A stretch of 64,000 bases of DNA from Nocardia blacklockiae (GCF_015477355.1 NZ_JADLRJ010000002.1:248001-312000), one strand, 5' to 3'. Positions 11,422 to 23,245 are shown, counted from the stretch's first letter. Notes: a model not told the origin generated them from the letters alone. Numbers and translations: made by a program.

Positions 11422-12342
11422 TCAATTGCGGTGGGGCGGTTCGCCTATGACTCGGGCGCCCGGGACCGGGCCGTTGGCCGTGCGGACGCTGCGGCTGACG
11501 CCGGCCCCGGAGAGTTCGGCGGCGACCGAGACCGCGGCCGCCTCGCTCTCGCAGAGGAAGGCGCAGGTGGGGCCGGAGCCGGAGACGATCCCGGCCAGGG
11601 CGCCGGCGGTGACTCCGGCGCGCAGGGTGCGGCGCAGTTCGGGTTTCAGGGACAGCGCCGCGGCCTGCAGGTCGTTGCCCAGCAGCGGGGCGAGGACTTT
11701 CGGGTCGCCCGAGGCGAGCGCCTGCATCAGCTGCTGCGGCTCGCCCAGGCGCGGCGGCTCGCCCTGCTCGCGCAGGCGGTCCAGTTCGCGGTACACCCCC
11801 GGCGTGGACAGCCCGCCCTTGGCCAGCGCCAGCACCCAGTGAAAACTGTTGCGCGACAACACCGGAAGCAGCTCCTCGCCGCGCCCGCGGCCCAGCGCCG
11901 TGCCGCCGTAGAGGGCGAACGGCACGTCGCTGCCGAGTTCCGCGCCCACCGCCGCCAGCTCGTCGCGCGACAGGCCCAGGTCCCACAGCTCGTTCAGGCC
12001 CACCAGCGCCGCGGCCGCGTCGGCGCTGCCGCCCGCCATGCCGCCCGCGACCGGGATGCCCTTGCGAATAGCGATCTCCACCAGCGGAGCCCGCCCCGCC
12101 TGGTGCGCCAACCGCACCGCGGCCTTGGACACCAGATTCGTCCGGTCGGTAGGGACCTCGGCGGCACCCTCGCCGCTCACCCGCACCGTCAGGGAGGAGG
12201 CCGGCGAGATCTCCACGTCGTCGCTCAGCGACAGGGCCTGGAATACCGTGGTCAGCTCGTGGTACCCGTCGGCGCGCAGATCACCCACCCCGAGGTGCAG
12301 ATTCACCTTCGAGGGCGCCCGCACGACCACGGGACTGGGCAC
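11422..12342 (-). CDS. ispE: 4-diphosphocytidyl-2-C-methyl-D-erythritol kinase
   Basis: A GHMP-family kinase of the MEP isoprenoid pathway that phosphorylates CDP-methylerythritol at the 2-hydroxyl. Motif 1 is [20 protein letters not shown] (catalytic Lys), motif 2 the glycine-rich [17 protein letters not shown], motif 3 [12 protein letters not shown]. The GTG at 12342 gives 306 aa and the N-terminus [16 protein letters not shown], like the M. tuberculosis enzyme; GTG 12354 and TTG 12363 are alternatives, and none has a clear ribosome site. In M. tuberculosis it follows rpfB and rsmA; here rsmA, rpfB and ispE are separated by other genes. Confidence 0.95.
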   Translation of the reverse strand: MPSPVVVRAPSKVNLHLGVGDLRADGYHELTTVFQALSLSDDVEISPASSLTVRVSGEGAAEVPTDRTNLVSKAAVRLAHQAGRAPLVEIAIRKGIPVAGGMAGGSADAAAALVGLNELWDLGLSRDELAAVGAELGSDVPFALYGGTALGRGRGEELLPVLSRNSFHWVLALAKGGLSTPGVYRELDRLREQGEPPRLGEPQQLMQALASGDPKVLAPLLGNDLQAAALSLKPELRRTLRAGVTAGALAGIVSGSGPTCAFLCESEAAAVSVAAELSGAGVSRSVRTANGPVPGARVIGEPPHRN

Positions 12343-12439
12343 AACAGAAAGCACGAGCCCCAAGCGTAATGCGCGGGAGTGACAAGTGCGCCCGCTGCGA
12401 CCGACGACACGAGCCGGTGGCCCGGATCACTTGCGTCAG

Positions 12440-12456
12440 GTACCCACGGGGGGTAT
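12440..12456. promoter_or_regulatory. CsoR-type copper operator candidate
   Basis: GTACCCACGGGGGGTAT at 12440-12456 has the TACCC...GGGGTA half-site arrangement of copper-sensing CsoR boxes. ATACCCCC follows at about 12475-12482 and a TATAAG -10-like hexamer at 12489-12494, before the copZ start at 12516. The copper operon downstream makes CsoR control likely. No csoR gene lies in the window. Confidence 0.6.
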
Positions 12457-12515
12457 GTTCATTCCTGTCGGGAGATACCCCCGCACCGTATAAGAGGACA
12501 ACGAAGGAGTCGACC

Positions 12516-12722
12516 ATGGCGACCAGCACCTACACCGTCACCGGCATGACCTGCGGCCACTGCGAGGCATCGGTGCGCAAGGAGATCGGCAAGATCGACG
12601 GGGTCACCGGTGTCGACGTGGATCTCGCGAGCGGCCGCGTCGAGGTCGAGTCCGCCGCACCGATCGCCGACGCCGATGTCGCCGCCGCCGTCGACGAGGC
12701 GGGGTATCAGGTGGCGAGCTGA
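12516..12722 (+). CDS. copZ: Copper chaperone (heavy-metal-associated domain)
   Basis: A 68-aa stand-alone HMA domain with the Cu(I)-binding MTCGHC motif at about residues 10-15 in a ferredoxin-like fold ([16 protein letters not shown]...[14 protein letters not shown]...[15 protein letters not shown]). It carries cytoplasmic copper to the ATPase encoded two genes downstream. GAAGGAG lies six bases before ATG 12516. The stop overlaps the next start (TGATG), so the operon is translationally coupled. A CsoR-like box lies 60 bp upstream. Confidence 0.93.
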   Translation: MATSTYTVTGMTCGHCEASVRKEIGKIDGVTGVDVDLASGRVEVESAAPIADADVAAAVDEAGYQVAS

Positions 12723-13618
12723 TGAACGACAGACTGCGGTTCGCCGCCTTCGGTGGCGGACTGGTCGTGCTGTTCGGAGCCGCGCTCGGCATCGGAGCCC
12801 TGGTGGGCGATCCGGCCGGGCCGGCCCCCGGGCACGGCGATTCCCACGAGAGCACAGCGAGCGAGACCATGAGCAACGGACTGCAGGGCGACCGGGACGG
12901 CTACACCCTCACCGAGATCTCGGCACCGGCCACGCCGAACGAGCCCGGCGCCCTGCGATTCCGCATCCTCGGCACCAACGGCACGCCGGTCACGGCGTAC
13001 ACGCCGCTGCACGAGAAGGACCTGCACCTGATCGTCGTCCGGTCCGACACCCGCCAGTTCCGGCATGTGCACCCGGTCATGGCGCCGGACGGCACCTGGT
13101 CCATCGACTGGAAGTGGGCGGCCCCCGGCACCTATCGCGTGTTCACCGACTTCTCCCCCGCGGGCGGGCCGGACCTCACGCTCAGCCGCACCGTCACCGT
13201 CGCGGGCCCGGCCGCCGCCGAGCCGCTGCCGCCGGTCGCGCGGACCGCCGAGGTGGACGGCTACCGGGTCACCCTCGAGGGGGCGCCGAGCACCGCGGGC
13301 AGCGAACTACACTTCACCGTGACCCGGGACGGCAGGCCGGTCACCGATCTGCAGCCGTATCTGGGCGCATACGGGCATCTGGTCGCATTGCGCGCCGACG
13401 ACCTCTCCTACCTGCACGTACACCCGCAGGGCGAGGTCGGGAAGGTCCCCGCCGGCCCCGGCGTCGACTTCCACGCGCAGGCGCCCAGCGCCGGTGCGTA
13501 CCGCCTGTACCTGGACTTCCAGCACAACGGCGCGGTGCACACCGCCGAATTCACCGCCGAGGCGACGACAGCCGCACCCGGCGGTCCCGCCGCACACCAC
13601 GAAGGAGGTCACCCATGA
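12722..13618 (+). CDS. Exported protein of the copper operon, His-rich
   Basis: A 298-aa protein with an N-terminal membrane segment ([25 protein letters not shown]) and a long outer part built of two similar beta-rich repeats, each with a histidine cluster in the phrases [12 protein letters not shown] and [14 protein letters not shown] His-rich linker (GHGDSHES) and tail (AAHHEGGHP) may bind metal. The internal duplication ([10 protein letters not shown].. versus [10 protein letters not shown]..) suggests two Ig/YtkA-like domains. Sitting between copper chaperone and copper ATPase, it probably binds or senses copper outside the membrane; this is inference. It is coupled at both ends: TGATG with copZ, ATGA with copA. 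Confidence 0.75.
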   Translation: MNDRLRFAAFGGGLVVLFGAALGIGALVGDPAGPAPGHGDSHESTASETMSNGLQGDRDGYTLTEISAPATPNEPGALRFRILGTNGTPVTAYTPLHEKDLHLIVVRSDTRQFRHVHPVMAPDGTWSIDWKWAAPGTYRVFTDFSPAGGPDLTLSRTVTVAGPAAAEPLPPVARTAEVDGYRVTLEGAPSTAGSELHFTVTRDGRPVTDLQPYLGAYGHLVALRADDLSYLHVHPQGEVGKVPAGPGVDFHAQAPSAGAYRLYLDFQHNGAVHTAEFTAEATTAAPGGPAAHHEGGHP

Positions 13619-15852
13619 GCGCCCCCGCCACCGAGCGGTCGATCGAGCTGGATATCGGCGGCATGACGTGCGCCTCCTGCGCGGCGCGCATCGAGAAGAA
13701 GCTCAACCGGATCGACGGCGTCACCGCCTCGGTGAACTACGCCACCGAGAAGGCGAAGGTCAGCTTCCCGGAGTCGGTGACCACCGACGACCTGATCGCG
13801 AAGGTCGTCGACACCGGCTACACCGCCGCCGTGCACCGCACCGAACCGGTGGAAACCGAAGGCCCCGAGGCGGATTCGAGCCCCTCGGCCACCGCCGAAC
13901 TGCGGCACCGGCTCCTGGTCAGCCTGGCGTTGGCGATTCCGGTCACCGCCCTGGCCATGGTCCCGGCGTGGCAGTTCGACAACTGGCAGTGGCTGTCGCT
14001 GACCCTCGCCGCGCCCGTCGTGGTGTGGGGCGGCTGGCAGTTCCACCGCGCCGCCTGGGTGAACGCCCGGCACGGCGCGGCCACCATGGACACCCTGATC
14101 TCGCTGGGCTCGGTCGCCGCGTTCGCCTGGTCGGTGTACGCGCTGTTCTTCGGCGACGCGGGCATGCCCGGGATGAAACATCCCTTCACCCTGAGCATTT
14201 CGCGGGGCGATTCGTCCTCGGCGCTGTATTTCGAGGTGGCCGCGGTGCTGATCACGGCCATCCTCGCGGGCCGGTACTTCGAGACCAGGTCCAAGGAGAA
14301 GGCCGGTTCGGCCCTGCGCGCGCTGCTCGAGCTGGGCGCCAAGGACGTGGCCGTACTGCGCGACGGCGTCGAAACCCTGATTCCCGTCGGGGAACTGCGG
14401 GTCGGCGAGGAGTTCCTGGTCCGGCCCGGCGGCAAGATCGCCACCGACGGCGTTGTGACGCAAGGCAGTTCGGCGCTCGACCTGAGCATGCTGACCGGCG
14501 AATCGGTGCCGGTCGAGGTGGGACCGGGCGATCCGGTGGTCGGCGCCACCGTGAACGCCGGCGGGCTGCTCACCGTGCGCGCCACCCGGGTCGGCGCCGA
14601 CACGCAGCTGGCGCAGATGGCCCGGCTGGTCGAGGACGCGCAGAGCGGCAAGGCCCCGGTGCAGCGGCTGGCCGACCGGGTGGCCGGAGTGTTCGTGCCG
14701 ATCGTCATCGCGATCGCGGTTGCGGCACTGGGCTTCTGGCTCGGCACGGGTGCGGCGGTGTCGACCGCCTTCGGCGCGGCGGTGGCGGTGCTGATCATCG
14801 CCTGCCCGTGCGCGCTGGGCCTGGCCACGCCGACCGCGCTGCTGGTCGGCACCGGACGCGGTGCGCAACTGGGCATCCTCATCAAGGGACCGCAGGTGCT
14901 GGAGTCGACGCGGCGCATCGACACCGTGGTGCTGGACAAGACCGGCACCGTGACCACCGGCAGAATGGCGCTCGCCCAAGCGATTCCGGCCGACGGTGTC
15001 GATCCCGACGAACTGCTGGCCGTCGCCGCGGCGGTGGAGCACGGCTCGGAACATCCGGTCGCGAAGGCCGTGGTGGCCGGTGCCAAGGAGCGCGGGCTCT
15101 CGATCGACCCGGTCGAGCAGTTCGTGAGCCACGGCGGCAAGGGCGTGCAGGGCCTGGTCGGCGACCGGGCGGTGGTGATCGGCCGCACCGAACTGCTGGA
15201 CGACTGGTCGGTCACGCTCCCCGCGGCACTGGCCGAGGTGAAGACGGCGGCCGAACAGGCCGGGCAGACCGCCGTCGCGGTGGCCTGGGACGGAGTGGCG
15301 CGCGGCGTGCTGGTGATCGCCGACGCGATCAAACCCACCAGCGCGGAAGCGATTTCGGAGCTGCGGGCGCTGGGCCTCACCCCGGTGCTGCTGACCGGCG
15401 ACAACGCGGCGGCCGCCCGCACCGTCGCCGAGCGGGTCGGCATCGACGAGGTGATCGCGGAGGTGCTGCCCAGCGACAAGCTGGCGGTGGTGCGGCGGTT
15501 GCAGGAGCAGGGCAAGGTGGTCGCCATGGTCGGCGACGGCGTGAACGACGCGGCCGCGCTGGCCCGCGCCGACCTCGGCCTGGCCATGGGCACCGGTACC
15601 GACGTCGCCATCGAGGCCGGTGACATCACGCTGGTCCGCGGCGACCTGCGGACCGTGGCCACCGCGATCCGGCTCTCGCGAGCCACCCTGCGCACCATCA
15701 AGGGCAACCTGTTCTGGGCGTTCGGGTACAACGTGGCGGCCATCCCGCTGGCGGCGGCGGGCCTGCTGAACCCGATGCTCGCCGGTGCCGCGATGGCGCT
15801 GTCCAGCGTCTTCGTGGTCAGCAACAGCCTGCGGCTGCGCTCGTTCCGCTGA
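13615..15852 (+). CDS. copA: Copper-exporting P1B-type ATPase
   Basis: A 745-aa heavy-metal P-type ATPase. An N-terminal HMA domain has MTCASC (about residues 16-21). Eight membrane segments follow, with the Cu(I)-specific CPC motif in [11 protein letters not shown], the TGES actuator motif (LTGESVPV), the phosphorylation motif DKTGT, the P1B-specific SEHP motif (GSEHPVAKA) and the hinge GDGVNDAAA, so all catalytic elements are intact. The CPC and NxxxxxYN/MxxS-type segment 7-8 residues ([23 protein letters not shown]) point to Cu(I). GAAGGAGG precedes ATG 13615 and the start overlaps the previous stop (ATGA). It expels Cu(I) from the cytoplasm. Confidence 0.95.
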   Translation: MSAPATERSIELDIGGMTCASCAARIEKKLNRIDGVTASVNYATEKAKVSFPESVTTDDLIAKVVDTGYTAAVHRTEPVETEGPEADSSPSATAELRHRLLVSLALAIPVTALAMVPAWQFDNWQWLSLTLAAPVVVWGGWQFHRAAWVNARHGAATMDTLISLGSVAAFAWSVYALFFGDAGMPGMKHPFTLSISRGDSSSALYFEVAAVLITAILAGRYFETRSKEKAGSALRALLELGAKDVAVLRDGVETLIPVGELRVGEEFLVRPGGKIATDGVVTQGSSALDLSMLTGESVPVEVGPGDPVVGATVNAGGLLTVRATRVGADTQLAQMARLVEDAQSGKAPVQRLADRVAGVFVPIVIAIAVAALGFWLGTGAAVSTAFGAAVAVLIIACPCALGLATPTALLVGTGRGAQLGILIKGPQVLESTRRIDTVVLDKTGTVTTGRMALAQAIPADGVDPDELLAVAAAVEHGSEHPVAKAVVAGAKERGLSIDPVEQFVSHGGKGVQGLVGDRAVVIGRTELLDDWSVTLPAALAEVKTAAEQAGQTAVAVAWDGVARGVLVIADAIKPTSAEAISELRALGLTPVLLTGDNAAAARTVAERVGIDEVIAEVLPSDKLAVVRRLQEQGKVVAMVGDGVNDAAALARADLGLAMGTGTDVAIEAGDITLVRGDLRTVATAIRLSRATLRTIKGNLFWAFGYNVAAIPLAAAGLLNPMLAGAAMALSSVFVVSNSLRLRSFR

Positions 15853-15967
15853 GCGGCGCGCATCGCGGCGGACCGTCCGGGTCCTGCGATCCGGGCGGTC
15901 CGTTCGCATGGGGCGCCGCGCATGGCAGACTCGCTGCGATCACGTCGTCGTGCCGAGAGGATCTCCC

Positions 15968-16492
15968 GTGACAGCCCCCACCGGACCCGAACAGCTACTC
16001 ACCCTCGCCGAATACCTGGCCGCCGCGGAGGTGACGGTCGAGTCCGTCGCGCCCGCGACGCCGGGTGCGCCGGTCGTCACGATCGGGGTTCCGGCCGGCT
16101 GGCAGCAGATGCCCGCGGAGAACTTCGCCGGCACCTACGGTGTCTGGGCGCAGGCGCCGGAGAACGGCTGGGCCGACAACGCGGTGGTCCTGGTGGCCCG
16201 CCTGTCTCGCCCCGTGGACCCGGAGACCTTGCTCGCCTGCGGCTTCACCGACGCCCGCCGCCTGCCCGAGTGGACCGAACTCGACACGCACACCGGCCGT
16301 TTCGGCGGCCACCCCTCGGCCGCCATCACGGGCACCTACACCGTCGCGCCCCTGACCCTCTGGGCCTACAACCGCTACACCCTCATCGACAACGAAACCG
16401 GTTCCTACCTGGTGCAACTCACCGTCACCACGCGTGCCGAACACGACGGCTCCGAGGCGGCCGAGGTAGTAGCGGGTCTCACCTTCGCCTGA
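15968..16492 (+). CDS. LpqN/LpqT family protein (non-lipidated form)
   Basis: A 174-aa protein of the LpqN/LpqT fold: TLAEYLAAAEVTVESVAP, VTIGVPAGWQQMP, then NAVVLVARLSRPVDPETLL, GGHPSAAITGTY and a final VQLTVTTRAEHD. Secreted members carry a lipoprotein signal; this one has none, so it is probably cytoplasmic. The GTG at 15968 follows GAGAGG at about seven bases. M. tuberculosis has LpqT beside rplY, so the neighbourhood is related. Function unknown. It converges on rsmA with 15 bp between stops. Confidence 0.7.
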   Translation: MTAPTGPEQLLTLAEYLAAAEVTVESVAPATPGAPVVTIGVPAGWQQMPAENFAGTYGVWAQAPENGWADNAVVLVARLSRPVDPETLLACGFTDARRLPEWTELDTHTGRFGGHPSAAITGTYTVAPLTLWAYNRYTLIDNETGSYLVQLTVTTRAEHDGSEAAEVVAGLTFA

Positions 16493-16507
16493 CGGCGGGC
16501 CGACGGA

Positions 16508-17389
16508 TCAGGCTTGCCGGGCCAGGCGGACGTAGGCGGCGGTGTCGAGGGTTTCGCCGCGGGCGGTCGGGTCTATGCCCGCGGCGTGGAGACGTTGCTC
16601 GGCAGCGGCGGCCGAGCCCGCCCACCCGGCGAGGGCGGCGCGTAAAGTCTTGCGGCGCTGGGCGAATGCCGCGTCCACGACAGCGAAGACGCGGCGGCGG
16701 AACTCGGCGTCCTGCGGCCACGGCGGCGCGGCGTACCGTTCGATGCGGACGAGGCCGGACTCGACCTGCGGCACCGGCCAGAACACTTGGCGCCCAACGG
16801 CTCCCGCGCGCCGGACGGTGCCGAAGAACCCGGCCTTCACGCTCGGCACCCCGTAGATCCGCGACCCCGGTTCGGCCGACAGCCGATCCGCCACTTCGGC
16901 CTGCACCATCACCAGAGCGCTTGCGAGACTGGGCAATTCGGACAGCAGGTGGATCAGGACGGGCACGGCGACGTTGTAGGGCAGGTTCGCCACCAGCGCC
17001 GTCGGGGCGACGGGAAGGTCGTCACCGGTGACGCGCAGGGCGTCGGCCTCGACCACCGAGAGCCGCTCGGCCAGACCCGCCGCGCGATCGGCCACGGTAT
17101 CCGGAAGCTGTTGCGCCAGAACAGGGTCGATCTCGACCGCGACCACCCGGTCCACCACGTCCAGCAGCGCCAGCGTCAGCGACCCGAGACCGGGCCCGAC
17201 CTCGAGCACCACATCCTCGCGCCCGACCCCCGCCGCCGCCACGATCCGCCGCACGGTATTCGCGTCGTGCACGAAGTTCTGCCCGAGCTGCTTGGTCGGC
17301 CGCACCCCGAAACGCCCGGCCAGCTCCCGCACCTCGGCCGGACCGAGCAACGCCGCTTGACCACGGGCAACGAAGGCGGGTTCGGACAC
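16508..17389 (-). CDS. rsmA: 16S rRNA (adenine1518/1519-N6)-dimethyltransferase
   Basis: KsgA/RsmA dimethylates two adjacent adenosines in helix 45 of 16S rRNA during late 30S assembly. Visible motifs: [10 protein letters not shown] at the N-terminus, SAM motif I ([12 protein letters not shown]), the acidic residue of motif II (AVEIDP), motif IV NLPYN and the C-terminal [16 protein letters not shown]. The length is 293 aa from GTG 17389; TTG 17398 is possible. Its loss is a known route to kasugamycin resistance in other bacteria. Here it is not followed by ispE as in M. tuberculosis but stands alone between convergent and divergent neighbours. Confidence 0.95.
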   Translation of the reverse strand: MSEPAFVARGQAALLGPAEVRELAGRFGVRPTKQLGQNFVHDANTVRRIVAAAGVGREDVVLEVGPGLGSLTLALLDVVDRVVAVEIDPVLAQQLPDTVADRAAGLAERLSVVEADALRVTGDDLPVAPTALVANLPYNVAVPVLIHLLSELPSLASALVMVQAEVADRLSAEPGSRIYGVPSVKAGFFGTVRRAGAVGRQVFWPVPQVESGLVRIERYAAPPWPQDAEFRRRVFAVVDAAFAQRRKTLRAALAGWAGSAAAAEQRLHAAGIDPTARGETLDTAAYVRLARQA

Positions 17390-17508
17390 GCGGGACAACC
17401 TACCAAGCCCCCGCCCCGCACCTCACAGCACCGCCCGGATGGATTCCGGCCCACGAGCACGCCGGAATAACGGGCGGAGGCACTCTTCCCGGAGCGGCAC
17501 ATTGACGC

Positions 17509-17530
17509 AAACTAGTACTCGTTCTAGTTT
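17509..17530. promoter_or_regulatory. KstR-like palindrome overlapping a promoter
   Basis: AAACTAG (17509-17515) and CTAGTTT (17524-17530) are perfect arms around TACTCGTT. Read on the minus strand the centre is TAGAACGAGTACTA, one base away from the TnnAACnnGTTnnA pattern of the cholesterol regulator KstR. A TTGACG at 17502-17507 with TAGTTT 17 bp later would place the palindrome inside the promoter of the dehydrogenase gene at 17597, the right place for repression. Confidence 0.5.
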
Positions 17531-17596
17531 TCTCGGTAGCCGGAAGCAGGACCGGTGGCACACCGCGTTTCCCTCCTGTTCGAAAGGACGCACGCA

Positions 17597-18361
17597 ATGC
17601 AGCGCAGATACGACGGACGACGGGTGCTGGTCACCGGGGCCGGGTCGGGCATCGGACGGGGCATCGCCCTGCGGCTGCTGGCCGAGGGCGCGGCGCTGGT
17701 GGCCGCCGACATCGCCGAGGCGGGGTTGAAGGAGACCGTCGAGGCCGCGGGCGAGCACCGGTCCCGGCTGCACACCGTGCAGGTGGACGTGTCGAATCCG
17801 GACTCGGTACGCGCGGCGGTGACCGCCGCCGTCGATCATCTGGACGGCCTCGACGTCCTGGTCAACGCGGCCGGCATCATGCGCACCGCGCACACCCACG
17901 AGATGCCGTTCGAGGCCTGGAACCAGGTGATCGGCGTCAACCTGACCGGCACCTTCCTCATGGTCCAGGCCGCCGTCCCGACCCTCCTGCAGGGCAACCA
18001 CCCCGTCGTGGTGAACTTCTCCTCCACCTCCGCCTTCGGCGCCCACCCCTACATGGCCGCCTACTCCGCCTCCAAGGGCGGCGTCAACGCGATGACCCAC
18101 GCCATCGCCCTCGAGTACGCCAAACAGGGCCTGCGCGCGGTCAACATCGTCCCCGGCGGCATCACCACCGGCATCACATCGAACCTCGAAACACCCCCCG
18201 ACGCCGACTGGTCCCTCTTCTCCCGCCTGACCGGCTGGCTCAACGGCGGCGCCCTCGGCAGCCCCGACGACGTAGCAGCCGCAGTAGCCATGGTCGCCTC
18301 AGAAGAAGGCCGCTACATCACCGGAAGCGAAATCCGCGTAGACGGCGGCGCACTGATGTAA
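17597..18361 (+). CDS. Short-chain dehydrogenase/reductase
   Basis: A 254-aa classical SDR: cofactor motif TGAGSGIG at the N-terminus, acidic residue after beta 2 (AADIAEAG) indicating NAD preference, NAAG motif (VNAAGIM), catalytic Ser in NFSSTS, catalytic YSASK and the C-terminal ITGSEIRVDGGALM. ATG 17597 follows AAAGGA at eight bases. The KstR-like operator upstream suggests a steroid or fatty-acid substrate, for example a hydroxysteroid or hydroxyacyl dehydrogenase, but the substrate is not shown by the sequence. It converges on rpfB with seven bases between stops. Confidence 0.85.
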   Translation: MQRRYDGRRVLVTGAGSGIGRGIALRLLAEGAALVAADIAEAGLKETVEAAGEHRSRLHTVQVDVSNPDSVRAAVTAAVDHLDGLDVLVNAAGIMRTAHTHEMPFEAWNQVIGVNLTGTFLMVQAAVPTLLQGNHPVVVNFSSTSAFGAHPYMAAYSASKGGVNAMTHAIALEYAKQGLRAVNIVPGGITTGITSNLETPPDADWSLFSRLTGWLNGGALGSPDDVAAAVAMVASEEGRYITGSEIRVDGGALM

Positions 18362-18368
18362 CCAGCTT

Positions 18369-19703
<1,335 letters not shown>

Positions 19704-20537
19704 CTAGAAGTACATGCCGTAGACCCGCATCGCGTTGGCGGTGGTGATCTTCGCGAGCTCCGCCGGGTCCTGGTCGCGCAGCTCCGCCAGCGCGCGGACG
19801 GTGTACGGCAGGCAGTACGGCTCGTTGGGCGCGCCGCGGAACGGGTGCGGGGTCAGGAAGGGCGCGTCGGTCTCGACCAGGATCTGCTCGTCGGGCACGA
19901 GTTTGGCGGCCTCGCGCAGCTCGTGCGCGTTCTTGAAGCTCACCGTGCCGGAGAAACTCAGCACGTACCCCTCCGCGACGCAGGCCTGCGCCATATTCGC
20001 GTCGGAGGAGAAGCAGTGGAAGATGACCGTGTCCGGCGCGCCCTCGTCGAGCAGCACCGCGAGCAGGTCGTGATCGGCCTCGCGATTGTGGATCATGAGC
20101 GGTTTGCCGAGACTTTTCGCCAGTTCGATGTGCCAGCGGAAGCCTTCGATCTGGTCCTCGATGCCCGCGCAGCCGTCGAGCTTGCCGGGCCAGTAGTAGT
20201 CCAGGCCGGTCTCGCCGACGGCGACCACGCGCGGGTCGGCGGCCAGCCGCTCGAGTTCCCGCTTGGCGGCGTCGTCGAGCGCGTTCGCGCGGGTCGGGTG
20301 CAGCGCGACCGCGGCGTAGACGCGCTGGTCCCAGTGCGCGGCGCGGACCGCGAAGCGCGCGGCGTCCAGGTCGTCGGCGATCGTCACCACCCGGCCGACC
20401 CCGACCGCGGCGGCCCGATCCACCATGGCCGCAACCGATTCCGCGTCGGTGGCGCCGCAGGCGTCGAGGTGGGTGTGCGCGTCCACCAGCGGGGACAGCG
20501 GTTCGGGCGGTTCGGGCGCGGGTCGTTTGCTAGGCAT
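19704..20537 (-). CDS. tatD: TatD family metal-dependent hydrolase
   Basis: A 277-aa TIM-barrel DNase/hydrolase of the TatD family. The metal-binding DAHTHLD lies near the N-terminus, followed by [12 protein letters not shown] (bridging Glu), [10 protein letters not shown] (His), [11 protein letters not shown] (His) and [16 protein letters not shown] (Asp), so all ligands are present. TatD enzymes have 3'-5' exonuclease activity on DNA in model species. ATG 20537 is chosen; a GTG two codons upstream is possible. It is divergent from metG with 58 bp between starts, as in mycobacteria. Confidence 0.93.
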   Translation of the reverse strand: MPSKRPAPEPPEPLSPLVDAHTHLDACGATDAESVAAMVDRAAAVGVGRVVTIADDLDAARFAVRAAHWDQRVYAAVALHPTRANALDDAAKRELERLAADPRVVAVGETGLDYYWPGKLDGCAGIEDQIEGFRWHIELAKSLGKPLMIHNREADHDLLAVLLDEGAPDTVIFHCFSSDANMAQACVAEGYVLSFSGTVSFKNAHELREAAKLVPDEQILVETDAPFLTPHPFRGAPNEPYCLPYTVRALAELRDQDPAELAKITTANAMRVYGMYF

Positions 20538-20595
20538 GGGCACCGGGGATATTCGCGCGAACGGTCACAGGCACGCCGATTACAGTAGACCCACC

Positions 20596-22140
20596 ATGAG
20601 CGAACGCCCCGCCTTCTACGTCACCACGGCCATCGCCTACCCGAACGGTGCGCCGCACATCGGCCACGCCTACGAGTACATCTCGGCCGACTCCCTCGCG
20701 CGCTTCAAACGCCTCGACGGATACGACGTGTTCTTCATGACCGGCACCGACGAGCACGGCCAGAAGGTGCAGCAGGCCGCCCGCGCCGCCGGCGTCCCGG
20801 TGCAGGAGTACGCCTCGCGCAACTCCGACGTGTTCGAGCAGCTGGACAAGGCCCTCGACATCTCCTACGACCGGTTCATCCGCACCACCGACGAGGACCA
20901 CGTCGCCTCGAGCATCGCGATCTGGGAGCGGATGCGGGCCAACGGCGACATCTACCTGGACACCTACTCGGGCTGGTACTCGGTGCGCGACGAGGCCTTC
21001 TACACCGAGGAGGAGACCACGGTCCGCGAGGACGGCACCCGCGTCGCCACCGAGACGAACACGCCGGTGGAGTGGACCGAGGAGTCGAACTACTTCTTCC
21101 GGCTGTCGAAGTACCAGGACCGGCTGCTGGACCTCTACGAGCGGCACCCCGAGTTCATCCTGCCCGCCACCCGGCGCAACGAGATCGTCAGCTATGTGAA
21201 GGCCGGGCTGCGCGACCTGTCCATCTCGCGCACCACCTTCGACTGGGGCGTGCCCGTGCCCGACCATCCGGACCACGTGATGTACGTGTGGGTGGACGCG
21301 CTCACCAACTACCTCACCGGCGTCGGCTTCCCGGAGACGGAATCGGCTGCGTTCCAGCGGTTCTGGCCCGCCGACGTGCACATCATCGGCAAGGACATCA
21401 CGCGCTTCCACACCGTGTACTGGCCGGCGTTCCTGCTGTCGGCCGGGGTCGAGTTGCCGAAACGCGTTTTCGTGCACGGGTTCCTGTACAACAAGGGCGA
21501 GAAGATGTCGAAGTCGGTCGGCAACGTGGTCGACCCGGCGGCGCTGGTGGAGACCTACGGCCTGGACGCGGTGCGGTTCTTCCTGCTGCGCGAGATCTCC
21601 TACGGCCAGGACGGTTCCTACAGCCACGAGGCGATCGTCGGCCGCATCAACACCGACCTGGCCAACGAGTACGGCAACCTGGTGCAGCGCAGCCTGAAGA
21701 TGGTGGCGCGCGACTTCGCCTCGGCCGTACCGACTCCCGGCGATTTCACCGACGACGACCGCGCGCTGCTCGACCGCGCGAACGGTCTGTTGGAGCGCGT
21801 CCGCGCCGAATTCGACCAGCAGCAGATGCATCTCGCGCTGGAGGCGATCTGGCTGACGCTCGGCGAGACCAACCGCTACTTCTCCGCGCAGCAGCCGTGG
21901 GCGCTGGCGAAGGCGGGCGACACCGCCCGCGAGGGCACCGTCCTCTACGTCACCCTCGAGGTCCTGCGCATCGTCTCGATCCTGGTGCAGCCGGTCATCC
22001 CCGGCTCAGCCGGCCGCATCCTCGACCAGCTCGGCCAGACCGCCCGCACCTTCGCCGACCTCGCCACCCCGATCGAGCCGGGCCTGCCCCTCCCCGCCCC
22101 CGAGCCGGTCTTCCCGAAGTACGTCGAACCCAAGGAATAG
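20596..22140 (+). CDS. metG: Methionyl-tRNA synthetase
   Basis: A class I aminoacyl-tRNA synthetase that charges tRNA-Met. The 514-aa protein shows the HIGH motif ([10 protein letters not shown]), the [12 protein letters not shown] region, the WVDALTNY strand, the KMSKS loop ([10 protein letters not shown]) and the helical anticodon-binding domain. No C-terminal EMAP-like dimerisation domain is present, as in mycobacterial MetS. There is no ribosome site before ATG 20596, but TACAGT sits at 20581-20586, nine bases before the start, which suggests a leaderless message. Confidence 0.97.
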   Translation: MSERPAFYVTTAIAYPNGAPHIGHAYEYISADSLARFKRLDGYDVFFMTGTDEHGQKVQQAARAAGVPVQEYASRNSDVFEQLDKALDISYDRFIRTTDEDHVASSIAIWERMRANGDIYLDTYSGWYSVRDEAFYTEEETTVREDGTRVATETNTPVEWTEESNYFFRLSKYQDRLLDLYERHPEFILPATRRNEIVSYVKAGLRDLSISRTTFDWGVPVPDHPDHVMYVWVDALTNYLTGVGFPETESAAFQRFWPADVHIIGKDITRFHTVYWPAFLLSAGVELPKRVFVHGFLYNKGEKMSKSVGNVVDPAALVETYGLDAVRFFLLREISYGQDGSYSHEAIVGRINTDLANEYGNLVQRSLKMVARDFASAVPTPGDFTDDDRALLDRANGLLERVRAEFDQQQMHLALEAIWLTLGETNRYFSAQQPWALAKAGDTAREGTVLYVTLEVLRIVSILVQPVIPGSAGRILDQLGQTARTFADLATPIEPGLPLPAPEPVFPKYVEPKE

Positions 22141-22160
22141 CTCGAAACACCAGTTCTTGC

Positions 22161-22193
22161 CTCGAAAACCCTTGCAGCACAAGGATTTTCGAG
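22161..22193. terminator. Bidirectional hairpin terminator between metG and rsmI
   Basis: CTCGAAAA (22161-22168) pairs perfectly with TTTTCGAG (22186-22193), and CCTTG with CAAGG inside, closing a five-base CAGCA loop with one mismatch between the two stems. It fills the 55-bp gap between two convergent genes and gives a T or A tract on either strand, as expected of a shared intrinsic terminator. Confidence 0.8.
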
Positions 22194-22195
22194 CG

Positions 22196-23041
22196 TCAGG
22201 CGCGGGCGCGGGCGGCGAGGACGGCGTCGTAGAGTTCGCGGCGGGAGGCGCCCGTGGCCGAAGCCACCTGGGCGCAGGCGTCTTTCAGGCGCAGGCCGTC
22301 GGCGACCAGGTCCTCCACCTCACCGACCAGGTCGGCGGGGTCGGCCGAAACCGGTTGCGCGCCTTCGAGAACCACGGTGATCTCGCCGCGGGCACCATCG
22401 ACGGCCCAGGCGGCGAGTTCGGCCAGCGTTCCGCGCACAACCTCCTCGTAGGTCTTGGTCAGCTCGCGGCACACGGCCGCACGGCGTTCCGGCCCGAGCA
22501 CCGCGACGGCGTCGGCGAGACAGTCCGCCAGGCGGTGCGGCGCCTCGAAGAACACGACGGCGCGCGGCTCGGCGACCAGGGTCCGCAGCCACTGCTTGCG
22601 CTGCCCGGACTTGCGCGGTGCGAAGCCGTCGAAGCAGAACCGTTCCATCGGCAGCCCGGACAGCGCGAGCGCGGTCGTCACCGCCGAGGGCCCGGGCAGG
22701 CAGGTCACCGGCAACTCGCGCTCCACACACGCCGCGACCATGCGATACCCCGGGTCGCTGACCGACGGCATCCCCGCGTCGGTCACCAGCAGCACCGTGT
22801 GCCCGGCCTCGATCTCCGCCACCAACTGCGGAATCCGCGCGGCCTCCACGTGGTCGTAGAAACTCACCACCCGCCCGCTGATCTCCACCTCGAGCGCCTT
22901 CGCCAGCGCACGCGTACGCCGAGTGTCCTCGGCCGCAACAACTTCCGCCGACCCCAACGCCTCGCGCAACCGCCGCGAGGCATCCCCGACATCACCCATC
23001 GGCGTCGCCGCCAGCACCAGCCGCCCGCCCTGCCCGCTCAT
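22196..23041 (-). CDS. rsmI: 16S rRNA (cytidine1402-2'-O)-methyltransferase
   Basis: A SAM-dependent tetrapyrrole-methylase-fold enzyme that 2'-O-methylates C1402 in the ribosomal P site. Motifs: LVLAATPMGDVGDASRR at the N-terminus, VAAEDTRRT, LLVTDAGMPSVSDPG, CLPGPSAVTTALALSG and FEAPHRLADCL, followed by the C-terminal ASRRELYDAVL. The length is 281 aa from ATG 23041, which follows GGGAG closely; GTG 23056 is an alternative. Divergent from pmt, the same order as M. tuberculosis Rv1003-Rv1002c. Confidence 0.95.
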   Translation of the reverse strand: MSGQGGRLVLAATPMGDVGDASRRLREALGSAEVVAAEDTRRTRALAKALEVEISGRVVSFYDHVEAARIPQLVAEIEAGHTVLLVTDAGMPSVSDPGYRMVAACVERELPVTCLPGPSAVTTALALSGLPMERFCFDGFAPRKSGQRKQWLRTLVAEPRAVVFFEAPHRLADCLADAVAVLGPERRAAVCRELTKTYEEVVRGTLAELAAWAVDGARGEITVVLEGAQPVSADPADLVGEVEDLVADGLRLKDACAQVASATGASRRELYDAVLAARARA

Positions 23042-23245
23042 CACACTCCCATCCACGCCTACCCTCGATTCCCCATCGCCCGCGCTCCATCACACAGCAC
23101 CGCCCCCGACGATCACCACGCGGCCCGTCCACACCGCTGGGCACCGCCTCCTCGCCCCGATCGTCCGGAAAGCCCGACCCGCTCCGGACCGACCGCGCCT
23201 CACCGCTGCGCGAGGGCCCGGCCCGCACCGCATACGATCAACGGC

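Noticed and set aside
12360-12515. Reading frame upstream extension of copZ
   Set aside because: The frame is open from 12369 but the GAAGGAG ribosome site and the HMA domain start at 12516, and the extension crosses the CsoR-like operator.
13609-15909. Leftward 766-codon open frame opposite copA
   Set aside because: Antisense shadow of the copper ATPase; composition is arginine, histidine and glycine rich without any domain.
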